DNA of 64,000 nt from Nymphaea colorata (Eukaryota; Streptophyta; Magnoliopsida; Nymphaeales; Nymphaeaceae). The position numbers and the translations under genes were made by a program. Positions 38,097 through 54,339 of the stretch are shown piece by piece (positions within the stretch are counted from its first letter, which is position 1; each line of letters opens with the position of its first letter). The DNA lies in assembly GCF_008831285.2 (NCBI RefSeq), contig NC_045140.1, positions 16,056,370 through 16,120,369 of the forward strand, read 5' to 3'. The notes beneath the pieces are model-generated. The model was not told where the DNA came from. It worked only from the letters and a program-made list of their open reading frames with translations, and ran no database searches.

Positions 38097-38444
38097 GGTT
38101 ATGTGGCAAGAACTTGTAACATATGGCTTTGCTGGATTTTATATGATCATTTGCATTATTTATGTTGGTTGTTTTTAATGTCTATAAGAAGTTCATTGTA
38201 TAAGATACAAGTGGACACAAGATGATTGTTCTTCAAACGTTTCCAGATGTCCAGTGGGATATGTTTAGAGGATCTTTGCTTTCCTTTTCTTCAAGGCATG
38301 TTAGAAGGCTCTAGTGCTATGTATATGAAGACTCTGAATATAAAAACTGAACAACGAAAAATTATGCGAACATGAAAATACAGCCATCATGGACATAATA
38401 TTGTCTAATTTCTTCTATGCCTTAACCAAGTTTTATGCATGCAG

Positions 38445-38562
38445 TGGGCTGCTTGCAATTGCTTCCGTTCGGGATGATATAGCGTTTGCTTATATTGATG
38501 AAATGGAAGGAAGGACATATGAGATGCTGGCTTCTTATCAAAAGCTATGTGCGCAGAAAAGG
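38445..38562 (+). pseudogene. exon-like fragment, unidentified
   Basis: Between an acceptor (TTATGCATGCAG) and a donor (AAAAGG before GTATAA) the frame reads GLLAIASVRDDIAFAYIDEM followed by EGRTYEMLASYQKLCAQKR. The composition and amphipathic pattern are strongly protein-like, and an alpha helix after a beta strand is plausible. It could be part of a USP-type or kinase-associated domain, but I would not name it. No neighbouring exons were found, so it is probably a captured or relict exon. Confidence 0.3.
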
Positions 38563-39010
38563 GTATAAATGGCTATCAGTAGATTTTCCTTGTGTACTTC
38601 ATGGAACCATTGTACAAATGTTACAGGTCAGTTTTAGGATAGGTCTCTCTATGCACAGAGAGATATTAATGCGCAGCTTGTAGACTGCAACTGAATTCAC
38701 AGCTGTATCTAGGTATAAACTTGCTTGTATAAATGTAATATGTAAAGGAAAAAAAATAAATCTGAACTCGAGGAGAGGATGAAATATCTAAAGGAATAGA
38801 AAGAAAGAAAAATCTGAGCTCAAGAAGAGGACTTATATTTTTATCGGGGGAGTATTGCATCTTGTTCCAGGACTTGGTTGGCTTAGGTCCCTTTTATAGC
38901 ACATTATAATTGATTTATTATCATTGATTGCTATCAAACTGCAATAAGAAGTCCTGCTTTTTTTAATATGAATGAAGACCAATGTCAAAAATTTAACAAC
39001 TTATATTCAT
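38563..39010. other. no feature seen
   Basis: AT-rich DNA up to the left edge of copy C. No coding or repeat signal found. Confidence 0.4.
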
Positions 39011-42000
39011 CATGCTGCAAGGATATTTTAAAATCGAACGATGATGCAATCTTGCAATTGCACCCTCACTTCCCTTCAAATGTATTTCCATGTTTCTGTG
39101 ATATCTTTGTTACATTTGTGATGTGGCTCATATACTAAATGAACTTTTTTTCATGTGAAGGACATTTACTGAAACCAACACATCCACCAAAGTAATGAGT
39201 TGGGATCGACACTTCTGCGTGGTCTATTGAAAGGAAACGAAGGTTGGAGTCAACTAAGATCCTAGCCTGTACATCCAAAATGGGTTCAACGTGTTTGGAT
39301 ATTTGTCACTATTTTGGACTAGGGTGCAGACTACATACCAAATCCAGATCCCAATTAGTAGTCACCATATCTTTTATAGTTTGCCAGATCAGCCTAGATG
39401 GATCCATAATCAGCGGGTCGACTGTACTCAAGCCTGACCCACTAGAAAGTCTTGATTTCTCTAGAATGGAACCACATACTTACAAGGCCAGGGATGTACG
39501 CAGATCACGCTGTGTCCAACTTAAAATTTAGTTAGGTGCTGTAGCAAAATCATGAAGTTGTAAGAGGCGTACGCCTCAGTAAACTTTGAGGTGACCAAAA
39601 AATGAAAATAAAAAACTAGTCCACTGAAATAACTAGCCAGCTAATATTGGCAGGGCGCAACAGCACAAGCCTCGTGAGAAAACGTGAAGCCCTGACGAGT
39701 GACGGGCATATTTCAGGAAATATCATCCGGGACCTTTTTCTCGCCCTACGTTTGATGGGGAGGATTTTTTTTTTTTTAACTTGAATTTTCTTCCACCACC
39801 AAAAGAACTTTCCTCCCCATCAAACGTCCCCAAGCGATGTTAATTTCTGTAGTAAGAGGAAAGTAGCCGTTACGGTCTGATTCTTTACATCATGTGTTGT
39901 ACGTCGTTATTACGCATGCGTGGGTATGTGATCGTGCCCAAGGATTTTGAGAAAGGTTACAGGAAAAATGTGAAGGAACCGGACACAGATTTTATAAGTA
40001 GACAGAAACCTCGAAGTTTCCGGGCAAAAGAGGTGGAGGAGAAGGTCTCTGCGGTTCTCACAGCTTGTACTAAGTTAGCAAAATATTTTGTAATGGGATA
40101 TCTCTGTAACTAGAACCTGTTTGCTTCTGTTGAAAAGAAGCACAGAAGAAGAAGAAAAATTCATGCACATGGATTTATTAACCATCAATTTTTTGTACAT
40201 GTTATACCTTATGTGTAGATATTTATGAAGTATATTACAATTTACATGTTACAAATCCATTTGAATATGAATCTCATAAGTCAGTATTTGTTCATTTGGT
40301 TGTTTTGAGTTGAATCATGGAATAGATGGTTCATTGTTTAAATTGGATGAGTGGGATACTCATAATTGGTCTTGAAATATACTTGAAAAACGAATATCCC
40401 ACTTATCCATAGAAATCATGAACTATAGATCCAATAACTCAAAATCAGACAACTATATCCACATTCAAATAAAATTTATAACATGCAATAGAATTCATAA
40501 ATATGTATGCACGAAAAGAACACATAGATATAGCATGCATAGGAAATGATAATTAATGAATAAATGTGCATGAAAAGCCATTGAAAACTCAATACATCGC
40601 ACATGCACACGAAAGGAATCATTTTCATGGTTTTGGTAAATAACAAATGTAGAAACAAGTGGGATCAAATTTAGAATATGTTAGGATAACACCCAACAAA
40701 TGTTGTTTTATGTGTTACCCAAACATAGAGACCAAGTTTCAAAAATTAATTCAAAAACCAGTTTTAACAAAACCTGATTTTTGTAAAAAAACTTCTTCTG
40801 AGGGTTTCGTTTATTTTTTTCCAAAATATGCTCTTGGTCCAACCAAAGCACTTTCAAATGTTTTTGAGCATTTTCCAATTCCATAAAGCATCGTAAGGTA
40901 CTCTATCAGGCTAGTACAGAGCATACCTTAAGGCTCAATGCAAAGAGTCACGATCCCCATCTTGCGATATCAGCACCTATGTGCCGCAGCCTCTGATTAA
41001 CAACATAGATTGGGCCATTGAACATGGGCTCACCCAAGATTCCACCAATTGCATTTGGGTTTGACCAAGTACATCAAATTGCAAGCAATCTGGGTGTAAC
41101 ATAAAACATGTGTATCATCACACTTGGCATGAGGTCAAGCAAATAGAGAACCAGAAAAATCCAACTAACCTGCTTCTTGCACCAATGATGGTCTTCACCA
41201 AATCAAATATTAAAAGTGGTCTGACCTTTATGTCCCCACAAAAGCAAGTCAATTTGGTGGCTTGATGAGTCGGTGGTGGTCACATAGATGTTAACACAAA
41301 CAACTCAAATGTGGCATGATGTGCCTTTTGATCGCAAGGGCGACAACAACTTTCTATCATTGGAATTTGGAAATACCAAGTTTGAGAGATTGTTTAGGGA
41401 CATTTTGGCTGAAGGATGTTGTCTTTTTTTTTTCCTCTTTCAATCCCTTTATTTATAATAAGGAGAAAGAGGGAGTTGTTTCCTACCATCTTCCCTTTTC
41501 CTCACTCGTGAGGAAATTACCATTTTCATGGCAACTCCTTTCAAATAAATGAGGAGAAGGATCATCCACCTCCTTCCCTCATGAATAAGAAAGGCAAGAT
41601 TGATAGGTTATTAAAACTTAAAGAACCAAATGAAAGACTTCATTTTAGTGCAACAGTTACGATAAACAAAGTACAATCTATTCCAGCAACAAGAAGCGAT
41701 AAAAAATAACAAGAATCTATTTCAACCAAGCTTGAACTTGAACAATGCATCCAACACTTGTCCCACCAGTTACGAACTGAAAAAAGGGTCTTTCATAGAT
41801 TGCCATATTAAAGTAGAGCATCTTAAACAAGGATGAGACAGTGTTGTAAACAACGAACTGCTAAGTGCCAACAGCTCTTCACACCTTCTTGAGTTGAACG
41901 CATTGAAAACCCAATTGGAGAAATAATCTTATAGAAAATGACTTCAAATCGCAAAAGCACAAGACAGGAAAAAGCATAGATTGCTTCCAGCAATACCTGC

Positions 42001-42929
42001 TCGACAAATATGAACTACAGCATAATTATAGCCAATTTCTTGTGCTACTCCATTCCTGTAGCTAGATGAAAAAGAGTTGTCAAAAGTTTGATCAGGAGCA
42101 ACTCATGGATAATCTTGATTTTGGACAAGATAATGTTGCTTCAGTTGAAAAATCAAAGAAACAAGTTTCTAACAAGTTGGAAAAGCAGGACGGCCATAAC
42201 TGTTATTCTGGTAGGATAATCACATTTAACCGATTCATATGGCAATCTGTCATGAGTTCAATCAGGTACCCGCAATTTCAAACTTGAAAATATACATAGA
42301 ACTAATACCTGCATCCATATGAGTGTGCCCGTGCACATGAAGCATTTTATAACGTTCAACACTTTTCTTTTAAATTATTCAGTCGTATGTGAAACGCTAA
42401 AAAAACTGAACAAGACTGAAGGTCAATAGTGGGAGAGCATTTTTCTGCTTACATCTGCAGCGTTGCCAGTGATGGAAGTACTTTTAGCAAATTATATGCA
42501 ACCGACGCAAAAAATAAACGAAAGAATCCACTACAGAGAGCATCTAGGGTAACAAACAAGCTGAGGAACGCAGCCAAAGGCAGCACAGTTAACCAAACAG
42601 CAGAAGAACCCGAATCCACCTTGATGCCCGAATAAAACGGGATCTAAAAAACAAAATCAATTCTCTAATTCCCCGAACGCGCTCAAGTTCCTACCGATAC
42701 TGGGTTAAAGTAGGCAAAGAGACCAAAAAAACGAAAGAATAGAAGGTCCCACTCATCAATGCCCTAACAGACAATAATTCATGTAAAACCCAAACTAAAA
42801 TCCGTACATACTACATCTAGAAACCAAAAATAATCGTTGGCAGGTACGAATGGGAAAAGAAAAATCGACGGTTTAATTGTAAAAAATCCGATGCATAACT
42901 AAAAACGCAAAACAACAAACAATGTTAAC
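39011..42929. repeat. duplicated segment, copy C (fullest copy)
   Basis: Shares its left edge (CATGCTGCAAGG) and right portion (to AACAACAAACAATGTTAAC) with copy B, with high identity. Its distal third is complete where B and the 648-bp units are deleted: extra blocks lie at ~41418-41463, ~41793-41910 and 42060-42140. It therefore best represents the ancestral arrangement. It contains an open frame at 39892-40113 (73 codons) that is broken in B by an extra T and in A by a stop. No transposase, reverse transcriptase, terminal inverted repeat or LTR was found. Confidence 0.88.
42066..42210 (+). pseudogene. exon-like stretch in copy C
   Basis: After TAGCTAG and before a GTAGGA donor the frame reads MKKSCQKFDQEQLMDNLDFG, then QDNVASVEKSKKQVSNKLEK. 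It is hydrophilic and Lys/Asp/Gln-rich, as in a disordered linker exon. In copy B (~19190) its first ~80 bp are deleted. No domain or partner exon was recognised, so this may be a captured gene fragment. Confidence 0.25.
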
Positions 42930-44941
42930 CTTTCTCGGAAAAACACAGGACTCAAAGCAAACAGATGGATTCACAAAGATCACCGGTTCTTGGATCATCG
43001 TGGCCACATGACGACGGCGACCTACCAGCCTCTTTGCTGCCGATCCCCGATAATCAACCTTCAGGGACCGCTAGCAATAATCCTCTATGTAGGACGGAGC
43101 TTGCCGGACAACCACTTACTCACTTAGCCCTCGTCGGTTCAGGAAGGCCTTCCCTTCGATCCTACTTCCGGCTGGTGTACCCTACAAGCCGTCGACGTCA
43201 CGGCAAAGTGAAAAAAGGGAGGAAGCGGGGAAAGAAAAGAAAGCACGCGGGAACGAATGCAGAAAAAAGCGAGGGAACGCGCCAGAGGAGGGAATGCCGA
43301 AGTTGCCGACGAATTTAAAGTTGAAACCATGGTTTTTAAAGTTCAAATACTAATCAATTTGTTTTTTAAGATTAATTAAACATAAAATTTAGAAAATTAA
43401 CAGAAATAGATTAACGAAAATATAAGATTGCGTTTGTTTCATTATAGAACTGAGATCAGTTTTCGATCTCAAAGCAGCTTTGAGTTTAAGATTTGAAACT
43501 ATCAAATGCAACTTAACGCTTTGGCATTACGGGGAAAGATCTTGTCGGAGGTTTTGAAAGTTTTGACCGGATTTGATCCAAATCGTACTCTTGGTGAACC
43601 TAGTTGATCCGTTTGCATCACATGAAACTATTTCATACGGTTCATGCGAAGCCTAGCATGATTATCAAACTGTTCCGTTTAAGCTGCATTATAAACTTGG
43701 ACAGATTCATGAAATATTGTAATGGAAATGTTCCATCAATCAGTCTCAACCTTTAGTCATGCAACAGTTTGGATACACTGTTTTATTGCCGAGCGACTCC
43801 TGAAATAAAACGATGATTGAATTAGCTTTACTTGCAAGACCATGTGATCGAATAGTAAACTGTTTTAGATCAAGTGTCGACTCTGTCCGTTTGTCAATAG
43901 GCGGAATAAGTAATGGCTTGTTATAAAAAAGTTTGATCCGATATCTAAGAATTTTCTGAAGGTTTACGTAGGTGTTGGTTAAACGATTGTTTCATTTAGT
44001 TCTCAAGGTTTTCGATGGAAACCAAAACCGCTATGACTAAATTGATGTGCACCAAACCGGGAGCCCGAACTCAATGTGGGGATAAAATCAGAGTCCATGT
44101 GACTCGAAAGGTTACGTGACGTTCACAAGGGACCAACCATTAAATGTCAAATAAACAGAAACGCTTGTTGGATATCCCAAGCAATCAAACATTCCGTCCA
44201 ATCTTAAATTCAAAAGATAACTATTTAGTTATCAGGGATTTCATGTCTAATCACTTTTTTTGTTTTTTTTTACTGTAGTCGCATTCTTTTCAATTTTACC
44301 ACAATTGGCAAACTCGCCGGGCTGTTTCGAGAATGCTCGGATCGCCAACAAATTTAGTAAGAGTCAAGATTTGGCCCAAATTGCTTATGACTCGCCCGAT
44401 TCATCTGCAATTATGGTTATTTGAATACTCGATCAAGTCAACAAGTCAACTCACTGACCCAATGACCCAACCACATGCCGAATGGAGCCCACGAATTTTC
44501 TCAACTATAAATTTTACAGTGTTTAATATAGTTACCCCATTTCGTGGTCACACTCCACGTTACTGCGCCTTTTACGTCCATCGCACCAAAGCATTCAAAC
44601 GTCCGCTTAATATAGTTAAGAGGTGGTTTGATCGGTGCCATCTCCTTTAAACTGTCCGATATGTTTCTTGTTTCCCGTGGTAAGAGATGGTCCATACGGA
44701 ACGTATGAAGCAAACGACATGGGTTCATTTCAAGAACAATCTATATTTTCCCACGCAGTCCCTTGTTTGCCACTGTTCCGTGGAACGTTATGTTCTGCGC
44801 GTTCAAGCTAATAGTTCGATATGAAACAGTTGAATTTGGTGTTTCGAGATAGTCTCAACGTAATTGATTTCGGTCCAATTACTGAGTCATGCATTGAGGA
44901 AAATCACTCTATGAACTGATGCTAAAAAGTGGCGGAGCCAG
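42930..44941. other. no gene supported
   Basis: The plus frame 42965-43318 (117 codons, Arg/Lys-rich C-terminus) starts with an ATG but has no domain or splice context I trust. The remainder is AT-rich intergenic DNA. The motif GTGGCGGAGCCAGAA at ~44930, common at the edges of plant non-autonomous transposons, precedes the next array. Confidence 0.35.
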
Positions 44942-45639
44942 AATTTATTGGTTGAAAGACATTCAATCACCAATCTATATATATATAACTTTCAATCCAT
45001 ATAATGAATCTTTTGAGGCCCACACCACCCTCTGTGTAGCTCCCCATAACTTATTGGTTGAAAGACATTCAATCACCAATCTATATATATAACATTCAAT
45101 CCTTATAATCAAACTTTTGAGGCCCACACCAACCTCTATGTATCTCCCCATAATTTATTGGTTGAAAGGCATTCAATCACTAACCTATATATATAACCAT
45201 CAATCCTTATAATGAAACTTTTGAGACGCACACAAACCTCTATGTGTCTCCCCATAAATTTTTGGTAGAAAGACATTCGATCACTTGCCTATATATATAT
45301 AACTATCAATCCTTACAATGAAACATTTGAGGCCCACACCAACCTCTATGTATCTCCCCATAATATTTTGGTAGAAAGATGTTCGATCGCTTACCTATAT
45401 ATATAACTCTCAGTCCTTATAATGAAGCTTTTGAGGCCCACACCAACCTTTATGTATCTCCCCATAATTTATTGGTTGAAAGGCATTCAGTCACTACCCT
45501 ATATATATAACTCTAAATCCTTACAATGAAACTCTTGATGTGCACACCAATCTATATGTATCTCCCGGTAATTTTTTGGTAGAAAGACATTCAATCACCA
45601 ACCTATATATATACAACTTTCAATCCTTACAATGAAACA
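44942..45639. repeat. 105-bp tandem array, seven copies
   Basis: Copies start at about 44942, 45048, 45152, 45256, 45362, 45466 and 45570, a period of 104-106 bp. Each has a TTTGGT/TTGGTTGAAAG start, a short TA run (CTATATATATA) and a GAGGCCCACACCAACCTCTA block. Divergence is moderate, so the array is not recent. It may have grown inside a small transposon. Confidence 0.92.
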
Positions 45640-46754
45640 TGTATCTCGGGCGCTGATGCTAACGCTATGAAAGGACAAGAGACTAAGATGTTGGGCATCA
45701 AATATCTTTATACACCCTAATGCAAACAATGTTCAATAAGTTAAATCAGATACAAAACAACCAAAAAATGAACAAGTAATCAGATAGATATAAGAGGTGT
45801 TTTTCTTTATATACTATTTGAGATGTTAATATGTAGGGGTAGAGTCAAGGTAAGACCCGCTTAGGCCTTGGACGCATCTCATCTTTTTTTTTTATATATA
45901 TAAAAAATTACGTAAAAATTTTACTTTTTATATATAAAAATTTCAAAAAATGATATTTCGGCCCTAATCAATTTTAAAAACTTTATCTCGGTCCTCTTCA
46001 TGAAAAAATTATAATTTTGCCCTTGTTAATATGCATGAAAAGTTGAATATAAAACGGTAAAAAAATAAAAAATTTAGTTATGGATCCAATACCATTTTAT
46101 CGAATATCAGTGGCTCTTGTTTCACGAAAACAATGGAAAATGTACTACAAATAAAACGATCAAAATGAAGATAAGTTGTGAAATTTTGTTGGAAATAAGA
46201 TTCACCCAGCATCATCAAGGGGCTCTGCGTTGAAAACGAGGGTTCGTTCCTTGATCTCTCCAACTCCAAGTGGTCGCCGGTCCCCGAGCCGTAAAACGAA
46301 AATATCTAAAAGATCAAGTTGAAAAACGCCAAATACGAGAAACGTCGAACACTTTTCTGTAACTTTTCTTAAAATAAAAAAAATCTGGCTGGCCCGAGGA
46401 TATTTGTATGCATAGATGTCGAAATATGCAGCAGGGGCTTGACCTTTCGATGACCGCCTCATAAGCTCGTTACGTTACGCCCACCACGTTTGTGATTTTT
46501 ATCGGACTCTCCCTCTCTCTGACGTTGTAAAAAACGGTAAGGGAACCGTATCGGTCGCTTCGTTACGATGCGGAGTGATATTGCGAACATGCCTAGTCTC
46601 ACATTCTCGTCTTATCCCATCGCATCTCGCCCCGGCCGATAAAGGGAGAAATCTCCGGAAAAGAAATAGGAGAAAAATCGGCCCAGAAGACCCCTTCTCG
46701 TTTTGATCTTCGCTTGAGGTGCGGACCCTGTAACTAGCTTCTCTCTATCGGAGG
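45640..46754. other. upstream region of ZTL, promoter not pinpointed
   Basis: AT-rich DNA to about 46100, then GC-richer sequence from about 46480 with CT tracts (CTCCCTCTCTCTGACG) typical of plant core promoters and leaders. There is no clear TATA box near the expected start, as is common for broadly expressed genes. Minus-strand frames here (46078-46462) show no domain. Confidence 0.35.
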
Positions 46755-46784
46755 ATGGGTTTCGAGATCGATTCCGGTGGATGA
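46755..46784 (+). promoter_or_regulatory. uORF 1 of ZTL leader, peptide MGFEIDSGG
   Basis: ATG-GGT-TTC-GAG-ATC-GAT-TCC-GGT-GGA-TGA. First of four nine-codon upstream ORFs sharing the ending DSGG-stop. It lies 478 nt upstream of the main ATG. Whether it is in the mature leader depends on the transcription start and on any leader intron. Confidence 0.6.
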
Positions 46785-46888
46785 ACGGAAAGGCGCGGAA
46801 GAAATTGGGGATTTTGCGTCCTGTCTCTTTCTCTTGCGGAGTTTTCCTGGCGGTTTCAGCTACGGTTGCTGCGGAATTTCTCTCTGCG

Positions 46889-46918
46889 ATGGGTTGCCAG
46901 TTCGATTCTGGGGGTTGA
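46889..46918 (+). promoter_or_regulatory. uORF 2 of ZTL leader, peptide MGCQFDSGG
   Basis: ATG-GGT-TGC-CAG-TTC-GAT-TCT-GGG-GGT-TGA, starting 134 nt after uORF 1. The Ser and Gly codons differ from uORF 1 only at silent positions. Confidence 0.6.
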
Positions 46919-46999
46919 AGAATAGGAGGGAGAAATAGGCAAGTTTGCGCAGTTTCTTTGTGTTTATTTTTTGTTTTGTGGTTAGGCGAAGTAGCTCTA

Positions 47000-47029
47000 A
47001 TGGGTATGCAGATCGATTCCGGCGGTTGA
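47000..47029 (+). promoter_or_regulatory. uORF 3 of ZTL leader, peptide MGMQIDSGG
   Basis: ATG-GGT-ATG-CAG-ATC-GAT-TCC-GGC-GGT-TGA, starting 111 nt after uORF 2. A T-rich tract ending GTGGTTAG just before it (46968-46985) could serve as a 3' splice site, so this part of the leader might begin an exon. Confidence 0.6.
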
Positions 47030-47118
47030 AGGAGTTGGGGAAAGCGAGGAGTATCGTGGAATTTTTCGTAAGCTCTTTTATAGATTTGGTGTTTTGAGGG
47101 GATCTTTTATAGCATTCC

Positions 47119-47148
47119 ATGGCTATTGGGGTTGATTCTGGAGGTTGA
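47119..47148 (+). promoter_or_regulatory. uORF 4 of ZTL leader, peptide MAIGVDSGG
   Basis: ATG-GCT-ATT-GGG-GTT-GAT-TCT-GGA-GGT-TGA, starting 119 nt after uORF 3 and 114 nt before the main ATG. It is the most diverged in residues 2-5 but keeps DSGG-stop. Confidence 0.6.
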
Positions 47149-52198
<5,050 letters not shown>

Positions 52199-54109
52199 TG
52201 ATGGTGTATTGTATTTGAAGCGCTCTAGATCTGTGATGAATCTTGTGTCATTTGTGATTTCTGTATCGGAACTCATGACATTTATTTGGTGGTGGTCATG
52301 GTCTTTGGAAGCAGTAGCATGACACCAGGCTGGAGTGGGAGTCAGGTAAGTGTAGGTTAAAACGAGTAATGGATTTTGTTGTTGGTTCATTTCTTTCTCG
52401 TCTTCTCCCTTCAATTCCTCTTCATGACGTTGTTATGAATCAAGCGTGTCTGTAAATAGTATTATTATTAGACTTTGTTGCCGCTTTCTAACAGATGCAT
52501 CTTTGGTGTAGTCTGTGTCCGTCTCATATGTAGAGGAGGCAGAGAACAGACAAGCTTGGTCTGGTCGCCATTGTTTTTTTGTTTCTCTTTTTAAATTTTC
52601 TTCTTTTCCCTTTTCTGTTTTTTCCTTGTTCCGGTTGCAGAATATGCTACTCTGTTAATGTACCTTGTTCTAGCTATGCTCTCTCTCTCTTTCTCTCTCT
52701 CTTTTGGTGGTGATGTAAATCAATGGCGCCTTCTCTGAGTCTTGTTCATGAGTCGTGAAGCATGCCATTTGAAACTTTTTTTTCATAAGGTTCTTGTTTC
52801 AAACGAGAGAGAGAGAGATCCGTTCCGGAAAACCATTATAGAGGCATGCTGTTTAAAACAGTAGTCATCGTGTATTTAGAAGCATGGCCCTTGTAATATA
52901 AAGTCATGAACACTGTGTAGGAAAATTGAAAGAAAGTTAATTAAAAGGTTGGGCAGTCAGATTTTGTTCTTATAAGTTGAAGTAGTTCCTTATCTTTCGA
53001 AATTTTAATTTCTTTTGTTTTGCCTTAAAAAGGTAAGAGTACGCATATATACACGTGCTGAACATGGGAAACCCAGATGTTGAGGCTTTCTTGATAGTAG
53101 CGATGTCTTATATAGTTTAATTTGCACGAATTGCCTTGTCAGGTTCTCTTGTAAATTCTTGTTTGGTAGTAACGTAAAAAGTTCCTCTATTTGCTTAGAA
53201 GAGGGGAATGTTAAAGGGATCAAGTTGGAACCCCAAATGAAGACTTAAATCTCTCATTCTGTTGTCTGAGCTTTCTACTGGCTTTCTTGTAGAGCATGGT
53301 GGGCTGGACTCACCCCCTCAATGCAAAGAAGGAGATAGAATGGAATGGAAACAGCCGCTCATTCTCTTCCTCTAAAGAAAAAAGTGAAAAGCTCTTTGTA
53401 ACTTAAAAGGGACGTCTGAGGATCGATGGAGAATTTTTTCAGTTCTACCTTTTAAGAGGAGTTTATGGTCACTGTAAATCTTCTCATCGAACACAAGAAG
53501 GAATATCTGAAAAGATTTTTTTTTTTCTCCCCAATTGCATTTTGAATGGCTTTGTTTATTTTTTTCTGTCCCACGAAAAGGCCTTAACTTTTTCTCCTGA
53601 GATGTTTAACCCAAGATATGTTTTCTTTTTCAGTATATCAAATGCCCTCAAGAACCAAAGTTTAAAAGTATGAGCTTTTCACATATTCTAGCATGTCTTG
53701 ATTGAACTTCGGACTCCTTTTTACAGCCTTCAGCAGAAATAAAGTTTTCGCCATTTTGTAGTTATATATGTGAGCGCACTTCATCCTTTGATACAGTTTT
53801 TAGTAAAATTCCACCTACTTTGGGAAATAGCCACTGAAACTTTCTGAAAATTATAAACAAAGGTCAGTTTGTGTTTTGTTTTTCAAGGGTAGTACTTTGG
53901 CTTTTTTGAAAAAAATAGAGATATTTTCAGCATCTCACGAAAAGGAACCATTTTTTTTTGTCCTTGGAAGAGGTGGGTCTCTTTTTTACACCTGAAGGGC
54001 AGTTTTGTTATTTTAAACCTTAAAAAGGCCATAAGGTGGGCCACTGAGCTGTGGTCTCATTGGGCTTTCGGGCCTCTAGTCCGGATTGTAAAATGGGTTC
54101 AGGCCAGCA
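52199..54109. other. 3' flank of ZTL and intergenic DNA
   Basis: The first few hundred bases should contain the 3' untranslated region. AT-rich stretches such as TAAATAGTATTATTATTAG (~52453) could help polyadenylation, but no site can be fixed by eye. CT and GA tracts lie at ~52680-52702 and ~52805-52818. No gene seen. Confidence 0.4.
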
Positions 54110-54339
54110 TAGGCCTGGCAATGAATTGAGTGGATGCAGGCTTCTTTTTGGGGTTGGGGGGTGGGCTCGGGTCCAATTAAATATATTATGGTTACTTTTT
54201 AAATATATTTTTACATAGTTTTGTTATATTTATATATGTATGATATAAATATTTTTAGTTTTTAATTAAAAGTAGACCAAGCCTGGGCCTGATCCATGAT
54301 GGTGGAGCCCGGGCCGCCACTGTCCGATGCCCAGCCCTG
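54110..54339. mobile_element. probable hAT-like MITE, imperfect ends
   Basis: The left end TAGGCCTGGCAATGA and the inverted right end CAGGGCTGGGCATCG are similar, and CAGGGCTGGGCA-type ends are typical of hAT elements. The interior is very AT-rich. Flanks GGCCAGCA and GGGCCATA are only partly alike, so the 8-bp duplication is decayed or the ends are misplaced by a base or two. Confidence 0.4.

Noticed and set aside
42965-43318. 117-codon basic frame as a gene
   Set aside because: It starts with ATG, but the sequence changes character midway (Pro/Leu-rich to Arg/Lys-rich) and has no recognisable domain or partner exon.
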